A stretch of 64,000 bases of DNA, from the NCBI RefSeq assembly GCF_040712075.1, contig NZ_JBFCVL010000007.1, positions 1-64,000 of the forward strand, in the 5' to 3' direction. The notes under the pieces were generated by a model. The model made no database searches. It saw only the letters and a program-made list of their open reading frames with translations, and was not told where the DNA came from. Below, in pieces: positions 1 to 7,538 of this stretch (position 1 is the stretch's first letter; every line of letters begins with the position of its first letter). Made by a program: the position numbers and the translations under genes. The stretch comes from Fodinicurvata sp. EGI_FJ10296. Its GTDB lineage: Bacteria > Pseudomonadota > Alphaproteobacteria > DSM-16000 > Inquilinaceae.

Positions 1-424
1 GTTCGCGGTGAAAATCAGGCTGGAAAATCAGGCGGCATAGGGCCAGAAAAGAGACCCGGGACTCTCCAAATTGCTGGAGGGAAGACGGGGCTCAGGTCAG
101 TCCGCTTCGCGTCACTCCGGCGCAATTATTCTGCCCGGTGATGCTCCGGATAACACCGCCTAAAATATCTATGATTTGAGGCAACGTCAAGATTTGGAAA
201 TCGCAGATCGGAGAGGACCGAACAAACTAGGGTAATTTCGCGCCCGACTATACCGTATCAGCTATCTTTGGCGCACCCTCCAAGCATTTGTCTATGGTGA
301 CAATGTTACCTGCACACGCCCTCACGAATCCGCATTCTAGGCGGGCCCTACCCTCCTCCTAACACGCCTTTTAAAAGCATTTCTAAATCAAAAAACAACC
401 TGTTGTACCGACAGAGTCCTTTCG
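1..424. other. non-coding stretch at window start
   Basis: No convincing gene on either strand; the short reading frames lack ribosome sites and family resemblance. The base composition is less GC-rich than the genes nearby. One imperfect palindrome, GTGACAATGTTAC (297-309), resembles the Crp/Fnr-type sites near 13.9 and 14.9 kb (11 of 13 bases match the reverse complement of the 13.9 kb site), but no promoter was recognised beside it. The end of this stretch leads into the structured RNA. Confidence 0.5.
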
Positions 425-650
425 ATAGCATGCACGGTGGGGGTGGCAGCCGTCGCCCCTGGGAGGGTCGAAGCTCCCGGCTTAACGGATGGCATCGCCG
501 TAACTTGATGCTGGAATCCTGACCGTCGGCGCGGGATCATGGTAATGATTTGCCGTGTTCGCGGTCGGGGAGCCGTTGGCGTATGTCCAAGTGGTTCGCC
601 ACCAAAGGCCAATGGGGCCGTTTAAGTCCGGCTTTTCGACCTCCCCGACT
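425..650 (+). ncRNA. multi-hairpin structured RNA, copy 1
   Basis: Successive hairpins are visible. H1: GGGGTGGC 440-447 with GTCGCCCC 452-459. H2: GGGAG 461-465 with CTCCC 474-478, 8-nt loop ending GAAG. H3: GCATC 492-496 with GATGC 507-511, extended by GGAT 487-490 with ATCC 516-519. H4: ATCAT 536-540 with ATGAT 545-549. A 10-bp closing helix P1 pairs 563-572 with 641-650. It encloses P2 (573-580 with 608-615), P3 (GTGG 591-594 with CCAC 599-602, TTCG loop) and P4 (GCCG 617-620 with CGGC 629-632). The P2/P3 internal loop holds GTATGTCCA (581-589) and CAAAG (603-607). The same architecture with different stem bases occurs at 25255-25512. Orientation follows the downstream gene at 720. I do not recognise the Rfam family; the ends are approximate. 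Confidence 0.7.
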
Positions 651-719
651 GTGACATCGGGCGGTCCGCACCCTCATTCACGAGCGGCGCGGGCCGCCCC
701 TTATCTAGGCGGGTTTTCA

Positions 720-1172
720 ATGCAGCGGGTTTATTCGGGCGTGGGCGCGCGCAAGACGCCGTCGGCTGTGCAGGACCACATGCGCCGGATCGCGGAGTCT
801 TTGCGCGATCAGGGCTTTGTCTTGCGCTCCGGCGGCGCGGACGGGGCCGACCGGGCGTTCGAGTCCGGCGCCGGTGCGGCGAAAGAGATTTATCTGCCCT
901 GGGCCGGGTTCAACGGCTGCATCGACGGCGCGGTGCCGCCGGACATGGGCCGCGCGATGGAGATTGCCGCCCGCCATCATCCGGGCTGGCGAAACTGCAA
1001 CGCGGCGTCTCGCGCTATCCATGCCCGCAATGTCTGCATCGTTCTCGGCCCCGACCTCGAAACCCCGTCAGCATTCCTGATCTGCTGGACGGCCGATGGC
1101 CGGGCCTCAGGCGGCACGGGTCAGGCCGTGCGCGTGGCGCGCGCCTATGGCGTGCCGGTGATCTTTCTTTGA
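720..1172 (+). CDS. DprA/SLOG-like Rossmann nucleotide-binding protein
   Basis: A 150-residue protein. Near the N-terminus are YSGVGAR and SGGADGAD, and near the C-terminus CWTADG and GGTGQAVRVA, the pattern of the SLOG/LOG-DprA Rossmann superfamily as found in small phage and mobile-element proteins. By family analogy it binds a nucleotide or single-stranded DNA; the actual ligand is unknown. The ATG at 720 is chosen because it starts at the conserved YSGVGAR block and follows a GGCGGG-like site; an upstream in-frame extension would run through the structured RNA. It begins 69 nt after the last paired base of that RNA, so cis-regulation by it is possible. Confidence 0.7.
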   Translation: MQRVYSGVGARKTPSAVQDHMRRIAESLRDQGFVLRSGGADGADRAFESGAGAAKEIYLPWAGFNGCIDGAVPPDMGRAMEIAARHHPGWRNCNAASRAIHARNVCIVLGPDLETPSAFLICWTADGRASGGTGQAVRVARAYGVPVIFL

Positions 1173-1339
1173 TGCCGGGTCCTCGCTGCCCAATGAACCG
1201 GTCGCACACCTGAGACTCCGCACCCTGACAATTGGGAGTCAGCGTCCGGGAATCTGGGAGTGTCAGAACCTTTGTACACCGGACGGCAGATGGCCGGGCG
1301 CTTGATGCGGAGAATAGCGCCGCTAATCGCCGCACAATT

Positions 1340-1405
1340 TGCGGAGATTAATCTTGCCGCTTGCGGTGAATATCGGGCATAATCTCCGCAAGGAGTGCGG
1401 AGATT
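1340..1405 (+). promoter_or_regulatory. fic promoter with three TGCGGAGATT operator half-sites
   Basis: Exact half-site TGCGGAGATT occurs at 1340-1349 and 1396-1405, and its reverse complement AATCTCCGCA at 1381-1390. The last two form an inverted repeat around AGGAG (1391-1395), the probable ribosome site of the Fic gene. The first lies in a second palindrome centred on AGATTAATCT (1345-1354). A likely promoter is TTGCCG (1354-1359) and CATAAT (1378-1383), 18 bp apart. A repressor bound here would cover promoter, ribosome site and start. The Fic protein ends in a probable winged helix, so autoregulation is plausible (inference). Confidence 0.65.
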
Positions 1406-2513
1406 GCCAACCTATATACACGAACTCAGCGACTGGCCGGAATTCCGGTGGAACGAAGGGCGGATCACCCAGCGGCTCGCTGCCGTACGCCACCGCCAAG
1501 GCCGCCTGATCGGGCGGATGGAGGCTCTGGGGTTTCCGCTGCGGGCCGAGGCGGTGCTTTCCACGCTGACCGAAGACGTGCTCAAATCCAGCGAAATCGA
1601 GGGGGACATCCTCGACCGCGATCAGGTCCGGTCCTCGATCGCGCGGCGGCTCGGTCTCGACATCGGCCCGCTGACACCCGCCGACCGCGATGTCGAGGGT
1701 GTGGTCGAGATGATGCTCGACGCCACCCAGAAATTCGCCGACCCGCTGACGCGCGAGCGGCTGTTCGCGTGGCACGCCTCGCTCTTTCCCACCGGGCGAA
1801 GCGGCATGACCAAAATCGCTGTCGGCGCGTGGCGCACTGACGCCACCGGCCCGATGCAGGTGATTTCCGGGCCGATCGGCAGGGAACGCATCCATTTTCA
1901 GGCGCCCGCAGCCCCCCGCCTTGATGACGAGATGTCCGTTTTCCTGAAATGGTTCGACGCGAATGATCCGCTCGATCCGGTGCTCAAGGCGGGGCTGGCG
2001 CATCTCTGGTTCGTGACCATCCACCCTTTCGACGACGGCAATGGGCGGATCGCGCGCGCCATCGCCGATCTGGTGCTGGCCCGCGCCGAGCAAAGCCCGC
2101 AGCGATTCTACAGCATGTCGGCGCAAATCCGGGGGGAGCGCAAAGCCTATTACGACATCCTCGAAGCCACGCAGAAGGGCGGCCTCGACATTACCGCGTG
2201 GTTCGAGTGGTTTCTGGCATGCCTCGACCGCGCCATCGACGGTGCAGAGCACACGCTTTCCACCGTACTGCGCAAGGCGCGGGTCTGGGAGGCCATCAGG
2301 GACCACCCCCTCACCGACCGCCAGCGCGCCATGATCAACCGGTTGCTCGACGGCTTCGAGGGCAAGCTGACAACGTCGAAATGGGCGAAGCTCTCGAAAT
2401 GTTCGCCCGACACGGCGCTGCGCGATATCACAGGCCTGATCGACCGCGGCATTCTCGTCCGCGATTCGGGCGGCGGCCGCAGCACGAGCTATTCACTGAA
2501 AGCTGCGGAGTAA
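1404..2513 (+). CDS. Fic family protein with N-terminal DUF4172 and C-terminal winged helix
   Basis: A protein of 369 residues, full length for DUF4172-Fic proteins, which start with a YIHE-DWP-F-W block as here. The Fic motif HPFDDGNGR lies near residues 207-215 with all catalytic positions intact, so AMP or another nucleotide monophosphate transfer is expected. SSEIEG near residue 62 matches the inhibitory (S/T)xxxE(G/N) helix, implying self-inhibition. The C-terminal 60 residues look like a winged-helix domain. The start is uncertain: GTG 1395 is in frame but overlaps the AGGAG site, whereas TTG 1404 sits 8 nt after AGGAG and matches the family N-terminus, so TTG is preferred. Confidence 0.85.
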   Translation: MPTYIHELSDWPEFRWNEGRITQRLAAVRHRQGRLIGRMEALGFPLRAEAVLSTLTEDVLKSSEIEGDILDRDQVRSSIARRLGLDIGPLTPADRDVEGVVEMMLDATQKFADPLTRERLFAWHASLFPTGRSGMTKIAVGAWRTDATGPMQVISGPIGRERIHFQAPAAPRLDDEMSVFLKWFDANDPLDPVLKAGLAHLWFVTIHPFDDGNGRIARAIADLVLARAEQSPQRFYSMSAQIRGERKAYYDILEATQKGGLDITAWFEWFLACLDRAIDGAEHTLSTVLRKARVWEAIRDHPLTDRQRAMINRLLDGFEGKLTTSKWAKLSKCSPDTALRDITGLIDRGILVRDSGGGRSTSYSLKAAE

Positions 2514-2535
2514 CCACGCATGGTCATTCCTGCAG

Positions 2536-3198
2536 TCAGCCCCCGCGCCGCCGCCCTTCCAGCCCGGCGGCTTCGGCCTCGGTGGACTCCGGGATGCGCA
2601 TCTCGAATATGTTGTCGATGACCGTATAGTCGTAATAGCCCAGCCGGGCGATGGGGCGGATTTTCAGGACGTCGAGCTTGCCCTCGGGCGTCAGGGCGTC
2701 ATCGTTCACATGAATGCGCACGACCTCGCCGACGATCAGGTCGGTGGTGCCGACATCGGTCTTGCCGGGAAGGCGCAGGGTGGTGACGTATTTGCATTCG
2801 AAATGACAAGGCGACTGCGCCACCCGCAGGCAAGGGGCATCAACCGATGGCAGGGTGTCGAGGCCGGCGCGCTCGAACTCATCCACGCCATGCGGCAGCG
2901 CCATGGCCGAGATGTTCACCGCCTCGCGCAGGTCCCAGGTGGCCATGTTCCAGACGAACCAGCCGGTCTCCTCGATGTTGCGCACGCTGTCCTTGCGCCC
3001 GCCCAGAACCGACTGGTTGGCCGCCAGCATCACCATCGGCGGATCGTATGTCAGGTTCTGCCATTGGCTATAGGGGGCAAGATTGTGCTGACCCGCCCCC
3101 GATACGGTGGAAAGCCAACCGATCGGACGCGGCACCGTGCACGCCTTGAACGGGTCGAATGGCAAGGGGCACGCTTCGGCACCCGGAGCGAAATGCAT
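2536..3198 (-). CDS. flavin reductase-like, FMN-binding split-barrel protein
   Basis: 220 residues of the flavin reductase-like domain (PF01613). Visible are PRPIGW near residue 22, the NLAPYSQWQ stretch and YDPPMVMLA, which together form the FMN-binding edge of this fold. Such proteins bind FMN and serve as flavin:NAD(P)H reductases or as partners of oxygenases and hydrolases; no specific substrate can be assigned. The start at 3198 (MHFAPG) is taken because the longer in-frame extension overlaps the next gene upstream and lacks family resemblance. It lies 22 bp downstream of the DUF4864 gene on the same strand. A related protein is encoded at 51509-52150. Confidence 0.82.
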   Translation of the reverse strand: MHFAPGAEACPLPFDPFKACTVPRPIGWLSTVSGAGQHNLAPYSQWQNLTYDPPMVMLAANQSVLGGRKDSVRNIEETGWFVWNMATWDLREAVNISAMALPHGVDEFERAGLDTLPSVDAPCLRVAQSPCHFECKYVTTLRLPGKTDVGTTDLIVGEVVRIHVNDDALTPEGKLDVLKIRPIARLGYYDYTVIDNIFEMRIPESTEAEAAGLEGRRRGG

Positions 3199-3220
3199 GG
3201 ATGATGCCCCTTTTGTCGGA

Positions 3221-3628
3221 TCACGCGCCGGATTCACGGCCCGGCAATGGATAGACAGCGTTGATCTGCCAGCCGGCATCGGTCTCGATCATCAGATAAC
3301 CCAAGAAATGCAATTCCCCCTCGGCGTCGCGAACCATGACATGCTGCGCGATGCCATGCGGCGTCATGTGCTGGTCGAGCATCGTGACCTCTGCCGGACG
3401 ATACACCATCGGATAGCCGCTTTGCACCATCCGGCCGAACCGTTGCGGGGTGCCGAATTGGCGTTTGATCATCGGGCTGGCGAATTCGAAGGCGGCGTCG
3501 AAATCGTCGGCCTGAAACGCGGCGATCTGACCCGTGATCACCGAGGCTATGGCAACCTCATCGGCGTGTGCATAAGCAGGCAGCGAGAGCCCGCAAACCA
3601 GAACCAGGGCAGCGAAATGTTTGCGCAT
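3221..3628 (-). CDS. exported DUF4864 protein
   Basis: 135 residues. An N-terminal signal peptide (MRKHFAALVLVCGLSLPAYA, then HADE) indicates export. The rest matches the DUF4864 pattern: an FxADDFDAAFEFASP block, IKRQFGTPQRF, PMVYRPAEV and a C-terminal GYLMIETDAGWQINAV segment, an NTF2-like fold of unknown function common in alphaproteobacteria. The start at ATG 3628 places the signal peptide at the N-terminus; longer in-frame starts do not. It probably shares a transcript with the flavin-reductase-like gene just downstream, though no functional link is known. Confidence 0.8.
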   Translation of the reverse strand: MRKHFAALVLVCGLSLPAYAHADEVAIASVITGQIAAFQADDFDAAFEFASPMIKRQFGTPQRFGRMVQSGYPMVYRPAEVTMLDQHMTPHGIAQHVMVRDAEGELHFLGYLMIETDAGWQINAVYPLPGRESGA

Positions 3629-3752
3629 GGCATGCTCCAATGATCGAGTGCACCCAAACGCTATACGCAACCTGCCCCGGAATGGATGTGCCGAATGGCT
3701 GAATACATGAGGCCGTCGCATTTCTCATCGGCAACAGCGCATATTTGAATTT

Positions 3753-3806
3753 TATGGGCTAATCACGATATTGACTATTTATCGGGTTCAGCCCATAGTT
3801 TGATCA
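3753..3806 (+). promoter_or_regulatory. hipBA promoter and operator, probably leaderless
   Basis: TTGACT (3771-3776) and CATAGT (3794-3799) are 17 bp apart and form a sigma-70-like promoter. The arms TATGGGCT (3753-3760) and AGCCCATA (3790-3797) are inverted repeats, the second overlapping the -10 box, as expected for a HipB autorepression site. The -10 position predicts a transcript starting at about 3806, the A of the hipB ATG, and no ribosome site is present; this implies a leaderless message (inference). Confidence 0.6.
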
Positions 3807-4057
3807 TGACGGAATTGGGCCGCACACCAAAGCAGATCGGCAACGTGATCCGCCGCGCCCGCAAGCGGCGGGGGTGGAGCCAGACGCAGCTCGGCGACAA
3901 GGCCGGCCTGCGCCAGGAAACGATTTCGCTCATGGAAACCGGCAATCCGGCCGCACGCATCGACACCATCCTTACCGTGCTGGCGGCACTCGACCTGGAA
4001 TTCCGGATCGCGCCCCGCACCCGGGGCGAGTCCGCCGACATCGAGGCGCTGTTCTGA
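3806..4057 (+). CDS. hipB: HipB-like XRE-family antitoxin
   Basis: 83 residues with a Cro/C1-type helix-turn-helix (IGNVIRRARKRRGWSQTQLG, then AGLRQETISLMETG) and a short C-terminal tail, the standard layout of HipB. It should bind DNA as a dimer, repress its own operon and neutralise HipA. The ATG at 3806 is preferred over the in-frame TTG at 3800. The stop codon overlaps the hipA start (TGATG), which couples their translation. The inverted repeat over the promoter is the likely operator. Confidence 0.88.
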   Translation: MTELGRTPKQIGNVIRRARKRRGWSQTQLGDKAGLRQETISLMETGNPAARIDTILTVLAALDLEFRIAPRTRGESADIEALF

Positions 4058-5367
4058 TGGCCCGTCGGCGCCGATACGCCCCGCTGAGCGTGCATCTGAA
4101 CAACCGGCTCGTCGGCCACCTGAACAAGGAACCCAGCGGCGCGATCCATTTTCGCTATGACGAAAGCTGGCTCGCGTGGGAGCAAGCCTTTCCCGTCTCA
4201 CTCTCACTGCCGCTCCGCGAGGACGCTTACCGCGGTGAACCGGTCGCAGCCGTGTTCGAAAACCTGCTGCCGGACTCCGAACCGTTGCGCCGCCGCGTAT
4301 CCGAACGGGTCGGCGCCGACGGCACGGACGCCTATAGCCTGCTGGCCGCGATCGGCCGCGACTGTGTCGGGGCGCTGCAATTCATCGCGGACGGAATCGA
4401 GACAGCCGACAGCACCGCAATCGAAGGAGAGCCGGTCGACGACGCGGCGCTCGACCGGCTTCTGCGGAACCTTGCTCAGACCCCGCTTGGCTTGAATCGC
4501 GACGACTCGTTCCGCATTTCGGTTGCCGGCGCGCAGGAGAAAACCGCCCTCCTCCGCCACGGGAACCAATGGCTCAAGCCGCACGGAACAACGCCCACGA
4601 CGCATCTCTTCAAGCCGCAGATCGGCCAGTTGCCAAACGGGATCGACCTCTCCAACAGCGTCGAGAACGAATACTACTGCCTCAGAATACTCGCCGCCTT
4701 CGGCATGCCGGTCAACAATGCCGAGATCCGCACATTCGGGGAGACGACGGCATTGGTCGTCGAGCGGTTTGACCGGCGCTGGACCCGGGATGGCCGACTT
4801 CTCCGCCTGCCGCAGGAAGATTGCTGCCAGGCGTTGTCAGTCCCGCCGTCCCGCAAATATCAAAGTGATCGCGGACCGGGATTGGTCGATATCCTGCAAT
4901 TGCTCAAGGGCAGCGACACGCCGGCGGAAGACCAGAAGCTTGTGCTGAAAGCACAGATCCTTTTCTGGCTGATCGGCGCGACAGACGGCCATGCCAAGAA
5001 CTTCAGCATCTTTCTACGCCCCGGCGGAAGCTTCTCGCTCACACCCTTCTATGATGTCCTCAGCGCGCAGCCGAGCCTTCACGCACGCCAGATCGAACCA
5101 AAGCAGATGAAGCTGGCAATGTCCGTCGGGGACAACAACCACTATCGCATCGACCAGATCCACGCCCGGCACTTCCTCCAGTCAGGTGACCGCGCGGGCT
5201 TGCCGAGAGCGCTGGTGCGTGAGGCGATCGAAGACGTTCGGGCGCAGACTGATGGTGCAATAGCGCATATGGAACGCAGCCTTCCTGCTGACTTCCCGGC
5301 ATTCATCCACGATGCGGTCACCACCGGTCTGCGCGCGCGGCTTTCTGCCCTGCAAAGCAAGGTGTAA
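4057..5367 (+). CDS. hipA: HipA-like serine/threonine kinase toxin
   Basis: 436 residues, normal for HipA. The N-terminal subdomain includes PVSLSLPL and ENLLPDS (HipA_N). The kinase core has VAGAQEKTAL (about residue 157, P-loop/Ser region), GATDGHAKN with catalytic D310 and N315, and the metal-binding FYDVLS (D333). All key residues are present, so the kinase should be active. Known HipA proteins phosphorylate aminoacyl-tRNA synthetases and cause persistence; the target here is not known. The start overlaps the hipB stop by one base. The longer open frame back to 3874 lies over hipB and is rejected. Confidence 0.9.
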   Translation: MARRRRYAPLSVHLNNRLVGHLNKEPSGAIHFRYDESWLAWEQAFPVSLSLPLREDAYRGEPVAAVFENLLPDSEPLRRRVSERVGADGTDAYSLLAAIGRDCVGALQFIADGIETADSTAIEGEPVDDAALDRLLRNLAQTPLGLNRDDSFRISVAGAQEKTALLRHGNQWLKPHGTTPTTHLFKPQIGQLPNGIDLSNSVENEYYCLRILAAFGMPVNNAEIRTFGETTALVVERFDRRWTRDGRLLRLPQEDCCQALSVPPSRKYQSDRGPGLVDILQLLKGSDTPAEDQKLVLKAQILFWLIGATDGHAKNFSIFLRPGGSFSLTPFYDVLSAQPSLHARQIEPKQMKLAMSVGDNNHYRIDQIHARHFLQSGDRAGLPRALVREAIEDVRAQTDGAIAHMERSLPADFPAFIHDAVTTGLRARLSALQSKV

Positions 5368-5404
5368 AGTTTCAACGAGGTTTCGCGATGTGGCTCAGCC
5401 GGGG

Positions 5405-6424
5405 ATGGATTCGATGCGCTTTCGCCTGATCGCCGCTGTTGCCGCCACGGTCGTCGCCCTGGGCGCGGCGGGCGCTTATGCGATGTTCCTGAAGGATATG
5501 CAGGACATTCGCGCGCGTATGGCGGCCGAGGCTGAGGGCGCCGAAACCCGCCACGGTCCGGTTCGTTTTGTGCGCGGCGGCGCCGGGCCGGGAACGGGGA
5601 CAGGAACGCCGGTCCTGTCGATCCACGGTGCCGGTGGCGGCTACGATCAGGGCCGGCTTCTGGCCGAGGCGTTTCTGCCCGACGGCGTCGCCTGGATCGC
5701 CCCGTCGCGCTTCGGCTATCCGGGGTCGCCCCTGCCGGAAAATCCCTCCACGGCTGCTCAGGCCGACGCTTTTGCCGATCTTCTGGATGTGCTCGGCGTC
5801 GAGCGGGTGGCGATTCTCGCCATGTCCGGCGGCGTCCCTCCGGCTCTACAATTCGCCACCCGCCACCCGGAGCGGACAGCGGCGCTGATCCTGCTTTCGC
5901 TTGCGCCCTATGCCCCGTTGACCGCCGAAGAACAGGACCTGCCCGTGCCGCTCTGGCTCTATAACGCCTTGTTCGGCTCCGACTTTCCCTATTGGGCGAT
6001 GCTGCGGGTGGCGCCGGGCAGCCTGTCGCCGCTGTTCGATGCAAGGCCGGAATTGCGCGCCGACATGACGGCGATGGAGCAGGATTTCCTCGACGCGATG
6101 ATCCGCCTGTTTCTGCCGGTGACAAAGCGGTTCGACGGGCTGCGCAACGAGGGCGCGGCAATCGATCCGGCTGCGACCGATCCACGGGCGGGCATCACGG
6201 CGCCAACGCTGATCGTCCACGCCCGTGACGACCGCATCACGCCGTTCTCGACCGCCCGGTTCACCGCCGACGGCGTCGATGGCGCCGAATTGACCGCGTT
6301 CGACACCGGCGGTCATCTGCTGCTGGGCCATCATGCCGAGGTCCGCGACCGCATTGCCGGCTTCCTGAGCCGCCACGGGATAGGGCTTCAGGCTTCGATC
6401 AACCCGGATTCCACCAGCCGGTGA
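5405..6424 (+). CDS. alpha/beta hydrolase, membrane-anchored or exported
   Basis: About 339 residues with an N-terminal hydrophobic segment (residues 5-25) serving as signal or anchor. The fold motifs are oxyanion block SIHGAGGG, nucleophile AMSGG (a variant of GxSxG, with A in the first position), acid HARDDRITP and histidine in GGHLLLGH. This matches a serine hydrolase acting outside the cytoplasm, substrate unknown. ATG 5405 and ATG 5414 are both possible; GGGGATGG just before 5414 could serve the latter. Its 3' end overlaps the convergent lipoprotein gene by 37 bp. Confidence 0.8.
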   Translation: MDSMRFRLIAAVAATVVALGAAGAYAMFLKDMQDIRARMAAEAEGAETRHGPVRFVRGGAGPGTGTGTPVLSIHGAGGGYDQGRLLAEAFLPDGVAWIAPSRFGYPGSPLPENPSTAAQADAFADLLDVLGVERVAILAMSGGVPPALQFATRHPERTAALILLSLAPYAPLTAEEQDLPVPLWLYNALFGSDFPYWAMLRVAPGSLSPLFDARPELRADMTAMEQDFLDAMIRLFLPVTKRFDGLRNEGAAIDPAATDPRAGITAPTLIVHARDDRITPFSTARFTADGVDGAELTAFDTGGHLLLGHHAEVRDRIAGFLSRHGIGLQASINPDSTSR

Positions 6425-7491
6425 AGGGCGCGGACATACTGACCGCCCGCCGACGGCGGGGTCGGGTCGGAGGTGATGACGACGGTCAGGTCCAGGTCGG
6501 GCACGACGTGAAGAAGCTGCCCGCCATAACCGCGGCCATAATAGACGATATGGCCGCCCAGTTCGGTCATGAACCAGCCAAAACCATAGGCATGGTTGGA
6601 GAACGGCGATACCGCGCGCGGGCGCCAGGATGTTTCGATCCAGTCGCGGCTGACCACCTGCCGGCCATCCACGACGCCGCCGTTTCTATACATCTCGCCA
6701 AAGCGCAGCAGCCCGCGCGGTGAAATTAGCATGTCGTTGCCGCCGAAATAGATCCCGCGTGGGTCGCGCGGCCAGGGCGGTATGGTGACGCCCAGCGGTT
6801 CGCCCAGCCAGTCGCGCGCCAGTTCATGCGTGGTGCGACCCGACTGCCGGGTCAGAATTTCCGACAGGATATGCCAGGTCCCGGTGGAATATTGCAGCGC
6901 CGTCCCCGGCTCGGCCACGAACGGCCGCGACAGCGCAAAGCGCACCCAGTCGCTGCTGGTCACCCAGCGGCCATAATTCGAGCCGGATGTCCGCTCCAGC
7001 CCCGCGCGCATCGACAGCAGATGATCGACGGTCACCCGCCGGATGGCCGGATCGGCGTCCGACGGCACGCGGTCGCCCAGCAGGTCGACGATCGGCTGGT
7101 CGGGTCCGGCGATGACGCCGCGATCGATGGCGATGCCGACCAGCGCCGAAAGCAACGTCTTTGACAGCGATTTGATATTGGCCGGCGCGTCCGGACTCGG
7201 CCCGGCATAATGCCGTTCGGCGACAATGGTGCCGTTGTGGGCGGCGATGATGGTGTGGACCGGCCCCAGATCGGGGGCGCGTGACAGCATGGCGTCGATA
7301 CGTTCGCGGCTCGGACGGGCGGCATCGGTGCCGGGGCTGTCGGTGCCCCCGTCCTGCCCCCACGCGTCCTGCCCCCACGCGTCCTGCCCCCACGCGTCCT
7401 GCCCCCACGCGTCCTGCCCCCACACAGATGGAGTGCAGGCCGTGATCGCCAGTCCCGCCATCCCCGTCAGAACCAGCCGTCGCTTGACCAT
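6388..7491 (-). CDS. serine hydrolase of the beta-lactamase/PBP4* family, lipoprotein
   Basis: 367 residues. Signal peptide MVKRRLVLTGMAGLAITAC ends in a lipobox-like ITAC, so a lipid-anchored periplasmic protein is likely. Five WGQDA-type pentapeptide repeats follow the cysteine as a spacer. The catalytic domain has SLSK (SxxK nucleophile and base), a YST tyrosine motif and GYGGQ near the C-terminus, as in class C beta-lactamase-like esterases and peptidases (PF00144). Substrate unknown. The ATG at 7491 follows GAGGATG. It lies 47 bp downstream of cobD on the same strand and may be read with it, but nothing in the protein suggests a cobalamin role. Confidence 0.85.
   Translation of the reverse strand: MVKRRLVLTGMAGLAITACTPSVWGQDAWGQDAWGQDAWGQDAWGQDGGTDSPGTDAARPSRERIDAMLSRAPDLGPVHTIIAAHNGTIVAERHYAGPSPDAPANIKSLSKTLLSALVGIAIDRGVIAGPDQPIVDLLGDRVPSDADPAIRRVTVDHLLSMRAGLERTSGSNYGRWVTSSDWVRFALSRPFVAEPGTALQYSTGTWHILSEILTRQSGRTTHELARDWLGEPLGVTIPPWPRDPRGIYFGGNDMLISPRGLLRFGEMYRNGGVVDGRQVVSRDWIETSWRPRAVSPFSNHAYGFGWFMTELGGHIVYYGRGYGGQLLHVVPDLDLTVVITSDPTPPSAGGQYVRALHRLVESGLIEA
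7351..7425 (-). repeat. 15-bp tandem repeat, five units, coding for WGQDA
   Basis: The unit GTCCTGCCCCCACGC (plus strand) is repeated at 7351, 7366, 7381, 7396 and 7411; the first four are identical and the last ends CAC-AC. Read on the minus strand each unit adds one WGQDA pentapeptide directly behind the lipoprotein cysteine. Because the unit is a multiple of three, copy-number change keeps the frame and alters only linker length. Confidence 0.95.
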
Positions 7492-7538
7492 CGTCACATC
7501 CTCACCCCTGTCTGCCAGACAGCAATTGGACCGGGTGC

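Noticed and set aside
297-309. third Crp/Fnr-like palindrome GTGACAATGTTAC
   Set aside because: Two mismatches to the sites near the sulfide genes, no adjacent promoter or gene; kept only as a note.
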